Assembly (NCBI RefSeq): GCF_015352425.1
Contig: NZ_JADKNH010000009.1
Coordinates: 124,001-188,000 of the forward strand
Source: Fusibacter ferrireducens
GTDB taxonomy: Bacteria > Bacillota > Clostridia > Peptostreptococcales > Acidaminobacteraceae
Direction: 5' to 3'
Length of the DNA: 64,000 nucleotides
In this document: positions 37,272 through 45,068 of the stretch, in pieces
Layout of the letters: every line of letters starts with the position of its first letter
How positions within the stretch are numbered: the first letter of the stretch is position 1
Translations under genes and position numbers: made by a program
The notes under the pieces: generated by a model
The model's database searches: none
The model's input: the letters and a program-made list of their open reading frames with translations, nothing else
Told to the model about the DNA's origin: nothing

Positions 37272-37451
37272 TCAAATCTTCAAATCGATATTTTGACCCT
37301 TATGTGGTGCTACAGAACTTTCCATTGCTTTGATAACGCTTTCAACGGATGCTGCATCTTGCTTCATTGATTTTTGAAGGACTGATATATTTAGAGCCTG
37401 TCGCAAACTCATCAGGTTTTGAGTTTGATATGAACTTAAGCGTATATCCAT
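37272..37451 (-). CDS. yjfB: YjfB-type putative motility protein
   Basis: 59 residues, MDIRLSSYQTQNLMSLRQ at the start, then ALNISVLQKSMKQDAASVES and a short tail ending NIDLKI. The pattern matches the small YjfB motility family as I recall it: about 60 residues, Gln/Ser-rich, with ISVLxxSM in the middle. GGAGGTGG lies 5 bases before the ATG. It is the last gene of the fliD operon, 47 bases after fliS. Molecular role unknown. Confidence 0.8.
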   Translation of the reverse strand: MDIRLSSYQTQNLMSLRQALNISVLQKSMKQDAASVESVIKAMESSVAPHKGQNIDLKI

Positions 37452-37498
37452 GTAACCACCTCCAAAGCATTTCTAAGTACAAGCGAACAAAGAACTGT

Positions 37499-37963
37499 TT
37501 AACCTTTTATATTAAAGGCCTCTTTCCATGTGTCTTTAAAGCTCTCTGCCATTTTGAGCACTTCCGCAAATTGCTTTTCATCTTTATCCACATTGGCATT
37601 AACCAATTTATACCCCATATATTCGTATAATTGTTCAAGACTATAACTCAATTCAACATCCATATTCAAAGTACTTCTTAGCTCATCTATAATGGATTGT
37701 GCTCTCTGGCAATTGTAATTGACTTCCTGATAATTACAATTGCCTAGCTGAATAATTGCCTTCTTTATAAATTTAACAAGACCGTCATAGAGCATATAAG
37801 TTAACTCCTCTGGTTTTGCAGCCATTATCTTTTGTTCTAAATATTGATTTGTTCTGTTTCCAATCACATTTTCACTCTTCTTTTCACTAGGCTCAAAAGT
37901 CACTGGATTTGTGTTTATAAATTTTTTAGGTCTAGAATAGTTATATGGATTCATCACTGCCAT
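37499..37963 (-). CDS. fliS: Flagellar export chaperone FliS
   Basis: 154 residues; FliS is normally about 130, and the extra 30 residues are an N-terminal extension (KKFINTNPVTFEPSEKKSEN). Core: NQYLEQKIMAAKPEELTYML, YDGLVKFIKKAIIQL, then CQRAQSIIDELRSTLNMDVE. It binds the flagellin C-terminus in the cytoplasm and prevents early polymerisation. GGAGGG precedes the ATG. It follows the FliT-like gene by 16 bases. Confidence 0.95.
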   Translation of the reverse strand: MAVMNPYNYSRPKKFINTNPVTFEPSEKKSENVIGNRTNQYLEQKIMAAKPEELTYMLYDGLVKFIKKAIIQLGNCNYQEVNYNCQRAQSIIDELRSTLNMDVELSYSLEQLYEYMGYKLVNANVDKDEKQFAEVLKMAESFKDTWKEAFNIKG

Positions 37964-37979
37964 CTTGCATCCCTCCTTG

Positions 37980-38339
37980 CTATTTCCTCAAATCAAAAGT
38001 ACTCCTTGACACACTTTCATAGCCCCTTTGATATTTATGGTTAACCTTCTGCATTTGAATCATTTTATTCTTATCTGATTTGGTTTTATATATTTCCATT
38101 TCAAATCGATCTTTCATTTGTTCTAGTAACTTCATACACTCGGAGTTCAACTTGTCAAATTTATCTATGAAAGCCTGATTATCTCTATCATAGACCTCAT
38201 TGCTTTCTTCAAACAACTTTATGAGCTCTTCACGTTTTTCCAACGCATTTTGCATAACATCAAAATCGTCTGCTTTAAGCGAACTGTACATGATATAAGT
38301 TTCATCCATTATTTTTTTTAATATCATCTCTTTTTTCAT
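37980..38339 (-). CDS. fliT: FliT-like flagellar chaperone
   Basis: 119 residues, helical and charged (LKADDFDVMQNALEKREELI; CMKLLEQMKDRFEMEIYKTK). Sequence is weakly conserved in this family; the name rests on size, fold type and the position two bases after fliD and before fliS. In the family FliT binds FliD. A positional assignment. Confidence 0.65.
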   Translation of the reverse strand: MKKEMILKKIMDETYIMYSSLKADDFDVMQNALEKREELIKLFEESNEVYDRDNQAFIDKFDKLNSECMKLLEQMKDRFEMEIYKTKSDKNKMIQMQKVNHKYQRGYESVSRSTFDLRK

Positions 38340-38341
38340 AA

Positions 38342-40234
38342 TTACTGCCCTAGCTGACTGAGTAAAGAAGAGCCTTGGGACTGCATCTGTGATAATGCAG
38401 ATTCCATTCTTGCAAACATTTTATAATAACTATTTTCCTTATCTGCAATAGAATCAATTAATGATTCTATTCGCTTATCATATTCTTTGATCTCTAATGA
38501 AAGGACACTTGACGAAAAGCTAATGTCACCTTCAACACCTGCTTTCATGACCAATACACCTTTATAACCATCTGTATCACGTGTTAATCTCGTATAGTCT
38601 TTCAAAAGATCTAAAATTCTATTGCCAACACCATTTTCATTGTAACGAGTAGATCGATTATCATAATCCGTGTAGGGCACATCAGAACCTTTTGTAAAGA
38701 GATCGACAACTTTATCGAAATTGTCTTCCAAAGCATTTTTTAGCTCGGTCTCATCTATAGTCAATTTTCCCTTGTCATTATAATTTTTTGTCGATATGCC
38801 TATATCCTTCATTGTGAGACCAGCACCATCAACTGGATCAATAAAAGTACTCCTCAACTTTCTTACAAGTGTTGAAAGTTCTGAGGAACCTCTAAGAATT
38901 CCCTGTTTCGCCTTTTCTTCCCATTTCTTTATTTCATCCTCGGAAAGCGACTCTCTTTCTTCATCTGTCAATGGTTCATAATCATAATTTTTTTTCTCAC
39001 TTACTTTTATGTTAATATATTCTATCAACTCATTGTATTCTTTTACAAAATCCTTTATATTGTCTACAACTTCTGAAGTATTTAAATCTATCTTAATATC
39101 GATTGGATCGGCACTGAGCTCGTTTAGAGTATACGTCACGCCATCGTGAGTAAATTTATTGCTGCTTTGTACAATAGCAGTCCCATCTAAAACAAGAGTT
39201 GCATTCAAACCTTCTTCACGATTAACCAGTCCCAGATCTGAAACATTAAATATCTTTTTAAAAAAGAGCTCTGCTGAAGATCCTGTTTGAATATCAATAT
39301 TATTAACTGTACCCTCTTTTTCTGATTCCATTCTAACGGAATCTAATAGACTTTCATAAGTTATATTGACATTTGCATCAGAATCATTGATTTCAGAAAT
39401 AGCCTCATCAATCGTCATAGAACTCTTCAAGGTTATTTCAACGCCATTTATCTCAAAGTTTTCTAAATCTGAATCTGAAAGATTGAACAAATCTCCTAGA
39501 GACTTTTCTTTGAAATCAAGGCTAGACACGCCATTTTCAAAGCCTAAACTCGTCATCGTATCTTGATTATCACCATAAGTATAGATTTTAACGTTACTTC
39601 CAACAACATCGAACATCAACTCACCGCCTACATCAGACACGACCGAGTTATATTCTGATCCGAATTCAGCTTCAATTTTTCCATTTATAGTTGTTATTAA
39701 GTCCCCTAATGTACTGCTACCAGCAATTTCAGCATCTGAAAGCTGTATTACTTCTGCATTGCCACCAATTGAAAGCGATAATTGAAAAGTCTTTCCAGAC
39801 ATTGCTGTTTTAAAAGCAGCTAGATCAAACCCATCAGTTTTAATCCCTCTTATATTCAAATCTTCGCCTGACCATGTATCCTTTGTTGCAAGTTGAGTGA
39901 TTTCGTTAATCGTATGAGTGTTGTTTTTCATACTTGAACCCGCCGTCACACTTACCTTAGTTGATGTCTCACCGGCAACTGTCACCGATGCAGAAAACTT
40001 GCTAAAGGATGTTGGCGAGGAGAGATTTTGCTTCGAATTGAGAACATCAAAATACTTCGACTGCAAACTTTGCACTTTTAAAATGATATTTCTGTATTCT
40101 TCTTGCTGCCACGTTGAATAAGTTCTTTCCTTCTTTACATTATCAACACGCAAATTTTCAACTTTCATCATGTCTTGAATCATTTTATCCGTATCAAATC
40201 CAGACACCATTCCTGAAATTCTTAAATTAGACAT
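38342..40234 (-). CDS. fliD: Flagellar filament cap protein FliD
   Basis: 630 residues, longer than the usual 450-500. N-terminus ISGMVSGFDTDKMIQDMMKV, the FliD_N pattern, and a C-terminal part with FVKEYNELIEYINIKVSEKK, MKDIGISTKNYNDKGKL and MFARMESALSQMQSQGSSL. The middle is enlarged but does not contain the module shared by flagellin and FlgL. It caps the filament and guides flagellin assembly. It is in the flaG operon; GGAAG precedes the ATG. Confidence 0.94.
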   Translation of the reverse strand: MSNLRISGMVSGFDTDKMIQDMMKVENLRVDNVKKERTYSTWQQEEYRNIILKVQSLQSKYFDVLNSKQNLSSPTSFSKFSASVTVAGETSTKVSVTAGSSMKNNTHTINEITQLATKDTWSGEDLNIRGIKTDGFDLAAFKTAMSGKTFQLSLSIGGNAEVIQLSDAEIAGSSTLGDLITTINGKIEAEFGSEYNSVVSDVGGELMFDVVGSNVKIYTYGDNQDTMTSLGFENGVSSLDFKEKSLGDLFNLSDSDLENFEINGVEITLKSSMTIDEAISEINDSDANVNITYESLLDSVRMESEKEGTVNNIDIQTGSSAELFFKKIFNVSDLGLVNREEGLNATLVLDGTAIVQSSNKFTHDGVTYTLNELSADPIDIKIDLNTSEVVDNIKDFVKEYNELIEYINIKVSEKKNYDYEPLTDEERESLSEDEIKKWEEKAKQGILRGSSELSTLVRKLRSTFIDPVDGAGLTMKDIGISTKNYNDKGKLTIDETELKNALEDNFDKVVDLFTKGSDVPYTDYDNRSTRYNENGVGNRILDLLKDYTRLTRDTDGYKGVLVMKAGVEGDISFSSSVLSLEIKEYDKRIESLIDSIADKENSYYKMFARMESALSQMQSQGSSLLSQLGQ

Positions 40235-40263
40235 ACAATCACTTCCGTTTCACATATCATCGC

Positions 40264-40653
40264 TTACGCTTTTTCATCTACAACCAACCCGGCAATTTCC
40301 CACATTTTTGCAATCATATCTTGAATTTTTCTAGGTGGAAATTCCGCAATAACATCACCCGTCTTTGTATCCTTTACAGTATACATAACGGTGTGTGTCA
40401 CCGAATGTACCGAACGTTCAATTGTTCGATTATAGCCTTCTAAATTTTTGTTTGCCTGCTCAACCGATTTTTTTAATACCTCGTCTTCAAATAGGCTCTC
40501 ATCATTTGATTTCTGAACCATCTCTACCTTAGAGACCTTCTTTGAATTCTCAAAATTTTCAACTTGTTCACCCTTTTGCACTAAGCTACTTTGTGCTTCC
40601 ATGCGTATATTTGACGTAGCTTGTACATTTGTATTCATTGGATTAATTTTCAT
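40264..40653 (-). CDS. flaG: FlaG protein
   Basis: 129 residues. C-terminal FlaG domain: VTHTVMYTVKDTKTGDVIAE and FPPRKIQDMIAKMWEIAGLV, preceded by a variable polar half. FlaG affects filament length in several bacteria. It lies directly upstream of fliD and has a sigma-D promoter 50 bases before its ATG. Confidence 0.93.
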   Translation of the reverse strand: MKINPMNTNVQATSNIRMEAQSSLVQKGEQVENFENSKKVSKVEMVQKSNDESLFEDEVLKKSVEQANKNLEGYNRTIERSVHSVTHTVMYTVKDTKTGDVIAEFPPRKIQDMIAKMWEIAGLVVDEKA

Positions 40654-40700
40654 TTAAAAAACTCCCCTTCCATGGAATAGTCTTCATTATTATATTATGT

Positions 40701-40727
40701 ATATCGGCAGATTTTGAAAAAAAATTA
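40701..40727 (-). promoter_or_regulatory. Sigma-D (sigma-28) promoter of flaG-fliD operon
   Basis: Minus strand TAAT, exactly 15 bases, then GCCGATAT, matching the sigma-D consensus TAAA-N15-GCCGATAT in 11 of 12 positions. Confidence 0.85.
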
Positions 40728-40742
40728 GTCTGCTCCCTAAAA

Positions 40743-40976
40743 TTATGAAAAATTCTCCATTGCATGGTTTAATAAATTAATTTCGCTTTGAATGATTGTA
40801 AACTGATTATTTAGGGCCTCCTGCTCTACTTTTGTAAGTTCAGGATTCATCGCCAGTAACGCCAATTGACGCGCTAATAATAGACGTTCCTCAATCATAT
40901 CTAAGAGTTCTACTCTATTCTTAACTTCTAAAAGTTGTAATTCCAGTTTTTCTCTATCGTTATCCGTCAATGCCAC
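40743..40976 (-). CDS. Small coiled-coil protein between hag and flaG
   Basis: 77 residues: MALTDNDREKLELQLLEVKN at the start, then two leucine-rich helices (IEERLLLARQLALLAM and FTIIQSEINLLNHAM). No homology recognised. GAGGGTGG precedes the ATG. A terminator separates it from hag, and the flaG promoter -35 follows its stop, so it may be an independent unit; a TATAAT lies 30 bases before it. Possibly a small export-apparatus or chaperone-like protein by context. Confidence 0.65.
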   Translation of the reverse strand: MALTDNDREKLELQLLEVKNRVELLDMIEERLLLARQLALLAMNPELTKVEQEALNNQFTIIQSEINLLNHAMENFS

Positions 40977-41053
40977 CCTCTTTCAATTTCAATATTATAT
41001 GCATGAATTTATTTTTTGAATAGATCTCTCAAAATAAACATCTCAATATGTAA

Positions 41054-41079
41054 GAAAAGCCAGAGACAAGCTCTGGCTC
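41054..41079 (-). terminator. hag terminator
   Basis: Minus-strand AGCCAGAG-CTTGT-CTCTGGCT hairpin followed by TTTCTT, about 20 bases after the flagellin stop. Confidence 0.88.
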
Positions 41080-41096
41080 ATAAACTGCATTAATTT

Positions 41097-43664
41097 TTAT
41101 CTCAATAATTGTAATACACCTTGAGGTGCTTGATTAGCTTGAGCTAACATTGCTTGAGCAGCTTGTTGAAGAATGTTATTCTTAGTGAATTCCATCATTT
41201 CAGAAGCCATATCTACATCTCTGATACGAGATTCAGATGCTTGCAAGTTCTCAGCAGATGTGTCAAGGTTTTTAATTGTGTGTTCTAATCTGTTTTGAAC
41301 TGCACCAAGTTTAGCTCTTTGATCAGAAATTGAAGTTAAAGCGGAATCAATTACATGAATTGCAGCAGTTGCACTATCATGGTCTGATACATCCAATGCA
41401 AATTCAGTTACATTACCATCAGCTTCAACACTAGCAGTTGCTTTGTATTTTGCTTCGTAGTTTACACCATCAACAGTAACTGTCTTAGTTGCAGCACTTA
41501 CTGTTGAACTGATTTCTAACGCTTCAGATCCAACGTCATCAATGCCTATAGAAATTTTTTGTCCTGTATTTGCACCAATTTGCATTTGTACTGAATTATC
41601 ACCTACACCATCTTCAACGATAAATGTGGAGTCATCGCCATCTGCAATCGTATCTTCTGTTTGAATTTTAACGCCAGATGCACCGAGTGTAACTTCGTCA
41701 CCAGCAGTGAAACCTTGGCTGTCAACAACAACAGTTTCATATGAACCATTGTTATCAGCATCCATCTTCAAACTCATTTTTAAGTTATCTTCAGAATCTT
41801 TTACTGCGAAGAAGATACTACCAGTATCACCAACAGTTGCAGCATCGTAAGTCAAGCTAAGATTAGTAGAACCAAAATCTACAGTAGCGCCTGCGCCATT
41901 GTCAACAACTACAGATGAATACGTTGTCGTACCATCAGCAGATTTTAAAGTTGCAGTGGTTTCCGCAGAACTTGCTACTGCGACATCAATTACATAGTCC
42001 CCATCTGCAGCAGCTGCTAGAGCTGTAGCATCCAAGTCAATTAAAACGCCATTTGCAGCAGTTCCCACTTGAATATTGTTAACGATACCAGGTGTTGAAC
42101 CCAAATCATTTTCAGTAAATGTGAAGTCACCAGTTCCATCTGCAGGAGCACCAGCACCATTAGCCACTAAGCTCACTTCATAAGTGTCCGTATATTGGAT
42201 GTTTGTGTTATAAGAGTTTCCTCTTACAAATTCGCCACTGTTATCAGTTACATCTATGCTAAAAGAACCACCATCCGTAAACTCGAAAGTTACAGTATCT
42301 AATACAGCACCATCAGCAATTACGCCACCAACAGGTGCTGCTGGAACAGTAGCAGTTTCGCCAGTCGATACTTGAGTAGCCGTAACTTTATTCGATATAG
42401 TCAAAGCTGAAGTATATTGCGCATCATCGTATTTATCTGCGCCACCAGCTCCACCGTCTAAACCACCACTATGGTCTGATGATGCCCATAACGCAGCTAA
42501 ATCTACATCTATACTCACATCTCCTAGTTGTAAAGTTGTAGCACCAGAAGTTGCAGTTACATCAACACTAATGCTCGCTCCCGCCATAGCAACGCCATCT
42601 TCTAATAGTTCGAAAGTATAAGATGCTTGAGCAGCACTATCATCAGTTTGTTGAATTCCTATTGTATAGGCATGTGCGGCATCATCTAAAGTGGAATCCG
42701 CAGCAATTCTTACAGCTGTAACTTCTGTTAATGCTCCAGCATCTGAAACATCTGCAGACGTAGTGATTGTATAAGCACCTTCTGTAGCATCGATGTTTGC
42801 AACATTGCTAACACCACCTGTATTAATTGCTAAAACAGTCTCTTGTGTATACTTATTAACCACGATATCCACATCGCCAGCAGCTAAATCAGATGTTGCG
42901 TCAATACTTACATCGTTAGTTCCACCAGCTAGAAGAGCTGTAGCAGCGGCATTTGCACCTGCATAAGTGGCACTTTTAGCATCAGCAGATGTAGCAATTA
43001 CGACTTCATAAGAACCTTCAGCCAAAGTGACATCACCAGCAACAGTTTCACTGACAGTTGCTGTACCAGCAGCTAAAGTTGACGATTGATTGTCTGCTAG
43101 TCTTTGTTCTATTTCATTTACTACACTAACTTCATATTTACCGTTGTCTACCGTAGACTCTAAAGTGATATCGCTCGTACTTGCAATACCGTTTAAAACA
43201 GCTGGCACGTCCGTATCGATAACTTTTGCAGCCGCATTTGCTGATAAATCACCATTTAATAATTTTTTCTTATTGAACTCAGTTGTTTCAGAAATTCTAT
43301 TAATTTCTGATGTTAATTGATCCATTTCACTTTGAATAGCAGTACGATCTACATCTTCATTTGTATCATTAGCAGATTGAACAGCCAGTTCTCTCATTCT
43401 TTGTAAAATAGCTTGTGACTCGTTTAATGCACCTTCAGCCGTTTGAACTAAAGAAATTGCATCTTGAGAGTTTCTAGAAGCTTGATTTAAGCCTCTAATT
43501 TGACCACGCATTTTTTCAGAAATTGCTAGGCCCGCAGCATCGTCGCCTGCACGGTTGATTCTGTAGCCAGATGATAATTTCTCAATTGATTTTGCGCCGT
43601 TGTCACTGTTAATCCCCAATTGTCTATGGGTGTTCATTGCCATTAAGTTATTATTAATTCTCAT
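41097..43664 (-). CDS. hag: Flagellin with large variable domain
   Basis: 855 residues; common Firmicute flagellins are 270-400. The D0/D1 helices are canonical: MRINNNLMAMNTHRQLGINS at the start, IEKLSSGYRINRAGDDAAGL, and at the end IRDVDMASEMMEFTKNNIL, then QAPQGVLQLLR. Residues about 145-770 form a Ala/Thr/Asp/Gly-rich beta-type insert without cysteines. Residues about 233-565 are clearly homologous to residues 277-610 of FlgL. There is no HExxH, so it is not a protease-bearing flagellin. The gene has a sigma-D promoter, a leader with a CsrA-type hairpin, AAGGAGGA before the ATG and its own terminator. Confidence 0.97.
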   Translation of the reverse strand: MRINNNLMAMNTHRQLGINSDNGAKSIEKLSSGYRINRAGDDAAGLAISEKMRGQIRGLNQASRNSQDAISLVQTAEGALNESQAILQRMRELAVQSANDTNEDVDRTAIQSEMDQLTSEINRISETTEFNKKKLLNGDLSANAAAKVIDTDVPAVLNGIASTSDITLESTVDNGKYEVSVVNEIEQRLADNQSSTLAAGTATVSETVAGDVTLAEGSYEVVIATSADAKSATYAGANAAATALLAGGTNDVSIDATSDLAAGDVDIVVNKYTQETVLAINTGGVSNVANIDATEGAYTITTSADVSDAGALTEVTAVRIAADSTLDDAAHAYTIGIQQTDDSAAQASYTFELLEDGVAMAGASISVDVTATSGATTLQLGDVSIDVDLAALWASSDHSGGLDGGAGGADKYDDAQYTSALTISNKVTATQVSTGETATVPAAPVGGVIADGAVLDTVTFEFTDGGSFSIDVTDNSGEFVRGNSYNTNIQYTDTYEVSLVANGAGAPADGTGDFTFTENDLGSTPGIVNNIQVGTAANGVLIDLDATALAAAADGDYVIDVAVASSAETTATLKSADGTTTYSSVVVDNGAGATVDFGSTNLSLTYDAATVGDTGSIFFAVKDSEDNLKMSLKMDADNNGSYETVVVDSQGFTAGDEVTLGASGVKIQTEDTIADGDDSTFIVEDGVGDNSVQMQIGANTGQKISIGIDDVGSEALEISSTVSAATKTVTVDGVNYEAKYKATASVEADGNVTEFALDVSDHDSATAAIHVIDSALTSISDQRAKLGAVQNRLEHTIKNLDTSAENLQASESRIRDVDMASEMMEFTKNNILQQAAQAMLAQANQAPQGVLQLLR
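41970..42968 (-). repeat. Module shared with FlgL, flagellin copy
   Basis: Codes for flagellin residues about 233-565. Paired blocks with FlgL include ALLAGGTNDVSIDATSDL, VDIVVNKYTQETVLAI, IDATEGAYTI, TLQLGDVSIDVDLAALWA, VTATQVSTGE, FVRGNSYNT and STPGIVNNIQVGT. The partner copy is at 46167-47168. Confidence 0.88.
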
Positions 43665-43690
43665 ATCTATTCCTCCTTGAATTAGATGTT

Positions 43691-43710
43691 TTCTAGAATC
43701 CTTTCTAGAA
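43691..43710 (-). promoter_or_regulatory. Candidate CsrA-binding hairpin in the hag leader
   Basis: Minus strand TTCTAGAA-AGGA-TTCTAGAA: a perfect 8-bp stem that puts AGGA in a four-base loop, the layout preferred by CsrA. It ends 26 bases before the hag ATG; the AAGGAGGA ribosome binding site downstream is a likely second site, as in B. subtilis hag. Confidence 0.75.
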
Positions 43711-43719
43711 ATGGGTATG

Positions 43720-43754
43720 GAATTTAACCTTTGCGGCCGTCATTGGTTAAATTC
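43720..43754 (-). promoter_or_regulatory. 5'-end stem-loop of the hag mRNA
   Basis: GAATTTAACC pairs with GGTTAAATTC across a 15-base loop. It begins within about five bases of the transcription start predicted from the sigma-D promoter, a position where stem-loops protect mRNA from 5'-end decay. Confidence 0.6.
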
Positions 43755-43764
43755 TCTAATACAT

Positions 43765-43791
43765 ATATCGGTTCAAAAGTAAAATACTTTA
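43765..43791 (-). promoter_or_regulatory. Sigma-D promoter of hag
   Basis: Minus strand TAAA, exactly 15 bases, then ACCGATAT. One mismatch from the sigma-D consensus. The expected leader is about 95 bases. Confidence 0.92.
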
Positions 43792-43820
43792 GTCCCACAT
43801 CGTTTTTTTTTAATAATTTT

Positions 43821-44045
43821 TTATTTTTTTATTTTCCCCGAAAGCTCTGAAAACTTATTCTTTGCAAGTAAGGCTTCTTTATTGCTTTCTTGAATTTTCT
43901 GCACAACCTCACTCCTGTGAATGATAACATCTTTTGGCGCATCGATTCCTATTTTAACTTTCCCATCTTCTATACTCATAATTTGAATAACAATGTTATC
44001 GTTAATGATAATACTCTCATCTTTTTTTCTAGTCAGCACTAACAT
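43821..44045 (-). CDS. csrA: Carbon storage regulator CsrA
   Basis: 74 residues: MLVLTRKKDESIIINDNIVI, GIDAPKDVIIHRSEVV. The RNA-binding residues R6 and R46 (equivalent positions in the start strand and in IHRSEV) are kept. CsrA represses translation of hag mRNA by binding its leader; FliW antagonises it. The ATG overlaps the end of fliW by 7 bases, so the pair is translationally coupled. The hag leader with a matching target hairpin lies just downstream. Confidence 0.97.
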   Translation of the reverse strand: MLVLTRKKDESIIINDNIVIQIMSIEDGKVKIGIDAPKDVIIHRSEVVQKIQESNKEALLAKNKFSELSGKIKK

Positions 44046-44479
44046 GATGCGGCTCCCTTATCAAAAATAAAATATTTTACAGTTGGGATTTCAGGTACAA
44101 TCACTTGTTTCGCTAAATTATTTTTATTATTGACAATACATGGTGCAGCTATGTTAATAGACGTTTTCTCTACATCATCCGGGATTGTTGTAATCGTATA
44201 GACAGAAATATCTTGCACAGACTCTATCTCCAACTTACTGACAATTTCTTCTGACAGATTAAAATCATAATTATTTACAAACAAAAAGGGATCTGTGATA
44301 ATAAATGCAATCTCATCTTTTTCCACTGACTGTAAATAATGAAATGGTAATTCCGCGTCATTTGAAAGCACAATAATAAACTTGTGATAATCTTCAAACC
44401 CTGGTAAACCATCCATAAAATTGATCACGTTGCTTTCATTATACTCCAAAACGCCTAAATGACTTGTTTCGATTTGCAT
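44039..44479 (-). CDS. fliW: Flagellar assembly factor FliW
   Basis: 146 residues: FMDGLPGFEDYHKFIIVLSN, PFHYLQSVEKDEIAFIITDP and NIAAPCIVNNKNNLAKQVIV, all typical FliW blocks. FliW binds CsrA non-competitively and also flagellin, so that secretion of flagellin frees FliW to switch off CsrA. It lies 12 bases after the DUF6470 gene, with GGGAGG before the ATG. Confidence 0.96.
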   Translation of the reverse strand: MQIETSHLGVLEYNESNVINFMDGLPGFEDYHKFIIVLSNDAELPFHYLQSVEKDEIAFIITDPFLFVNNYDFNLSEEIVSKLEIESVQDISVYTITTIPDDVEKTSINIAAPCIVNNKNNLAKQVIVPEIPTVKYFIFDKGAASC

Positions 44480-44491
44480 GTTGACCTCCCA

Positions 44492-45046
44492 TTATTCTTT
44501 TCTTTGAAATCTAAATTGAATGCTTGAATATTGCTTGACAAAATAGTTAACCTCCCAAGGGGTATAATCCATTTTTACCTTTTCGCTTTGAGTTTGATTG
44601 GAAACTTGTCCCCTCTTGACATTATAATTTATGTCGCCTTTAATCAGCTCAATTTTAGGTCTGGAAGTTGGTATACCTGCATAGTTAAATTCATGTTGAA
44701 ACAATTCGTACGCATTACGCTCTGCTTGATCTGGTATTGGATCATTGTTGATGTGAATGTCAGACCAACTGTTTCCATCCTGTACAATTCGATCAATGCC
44801 AAGTTGTAAGGCTTGCATACCATAACTTACTGCGTCATCCATAAAAGCTTTAATATTTTTTAATCCCACTTCCGAAAAACATTCTGTTTGATCAATTGAT
44901 ATTTTAGGCTGTTCACTCTCCATCTCAAGTTCCGGTTCTTGAGTTTCGAGAGATAATACCTTTTTCCCATTCCCACTCTGCTCTAGATTTCCTTGTTTAA
45001 CATTCCAATCTATGATCATGGGGGTAGTATTGATTTCAATTGCCAT
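44492..45046 (-). CDS. DUF6470 (YviE-like) flagellar-cluster protein
   Basis: 184 residues. N-terminus MAIEINTTPMIIDWNVKQGN, a middle helix SEVGLKNIKAFMDDAVSYGM and a C-terminal beta region RPKIELIKGDINYNV. This matches the DUF6470/YviE family, which lies between flgL and fliW in B. subtilis and many clostridia. Function unknown. It starts 22 bases after the flgL stop, with AAGGATG before the ATG. Confidence 0.82.
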   Translation of the reverse strand: MAIEINTTPMIIDWNVKQGNLEQSGNGKKVLSLETQEPELEMESEQPKISIDQTECFSEVGLKNIKAFMDDAVSYGMQALQLGIDRIVQDGNSWSDIHINNDPIPDQAERNAYELFQHEFNYAGIPTSRPKIELIKGDINYNVKRGQVSNQTQSEKVKMDYTPWEVNYFVKQYSSIQFRFQRKE

Positions 45047-45068
45047 AAGATCACATCCTTCTAGTATC

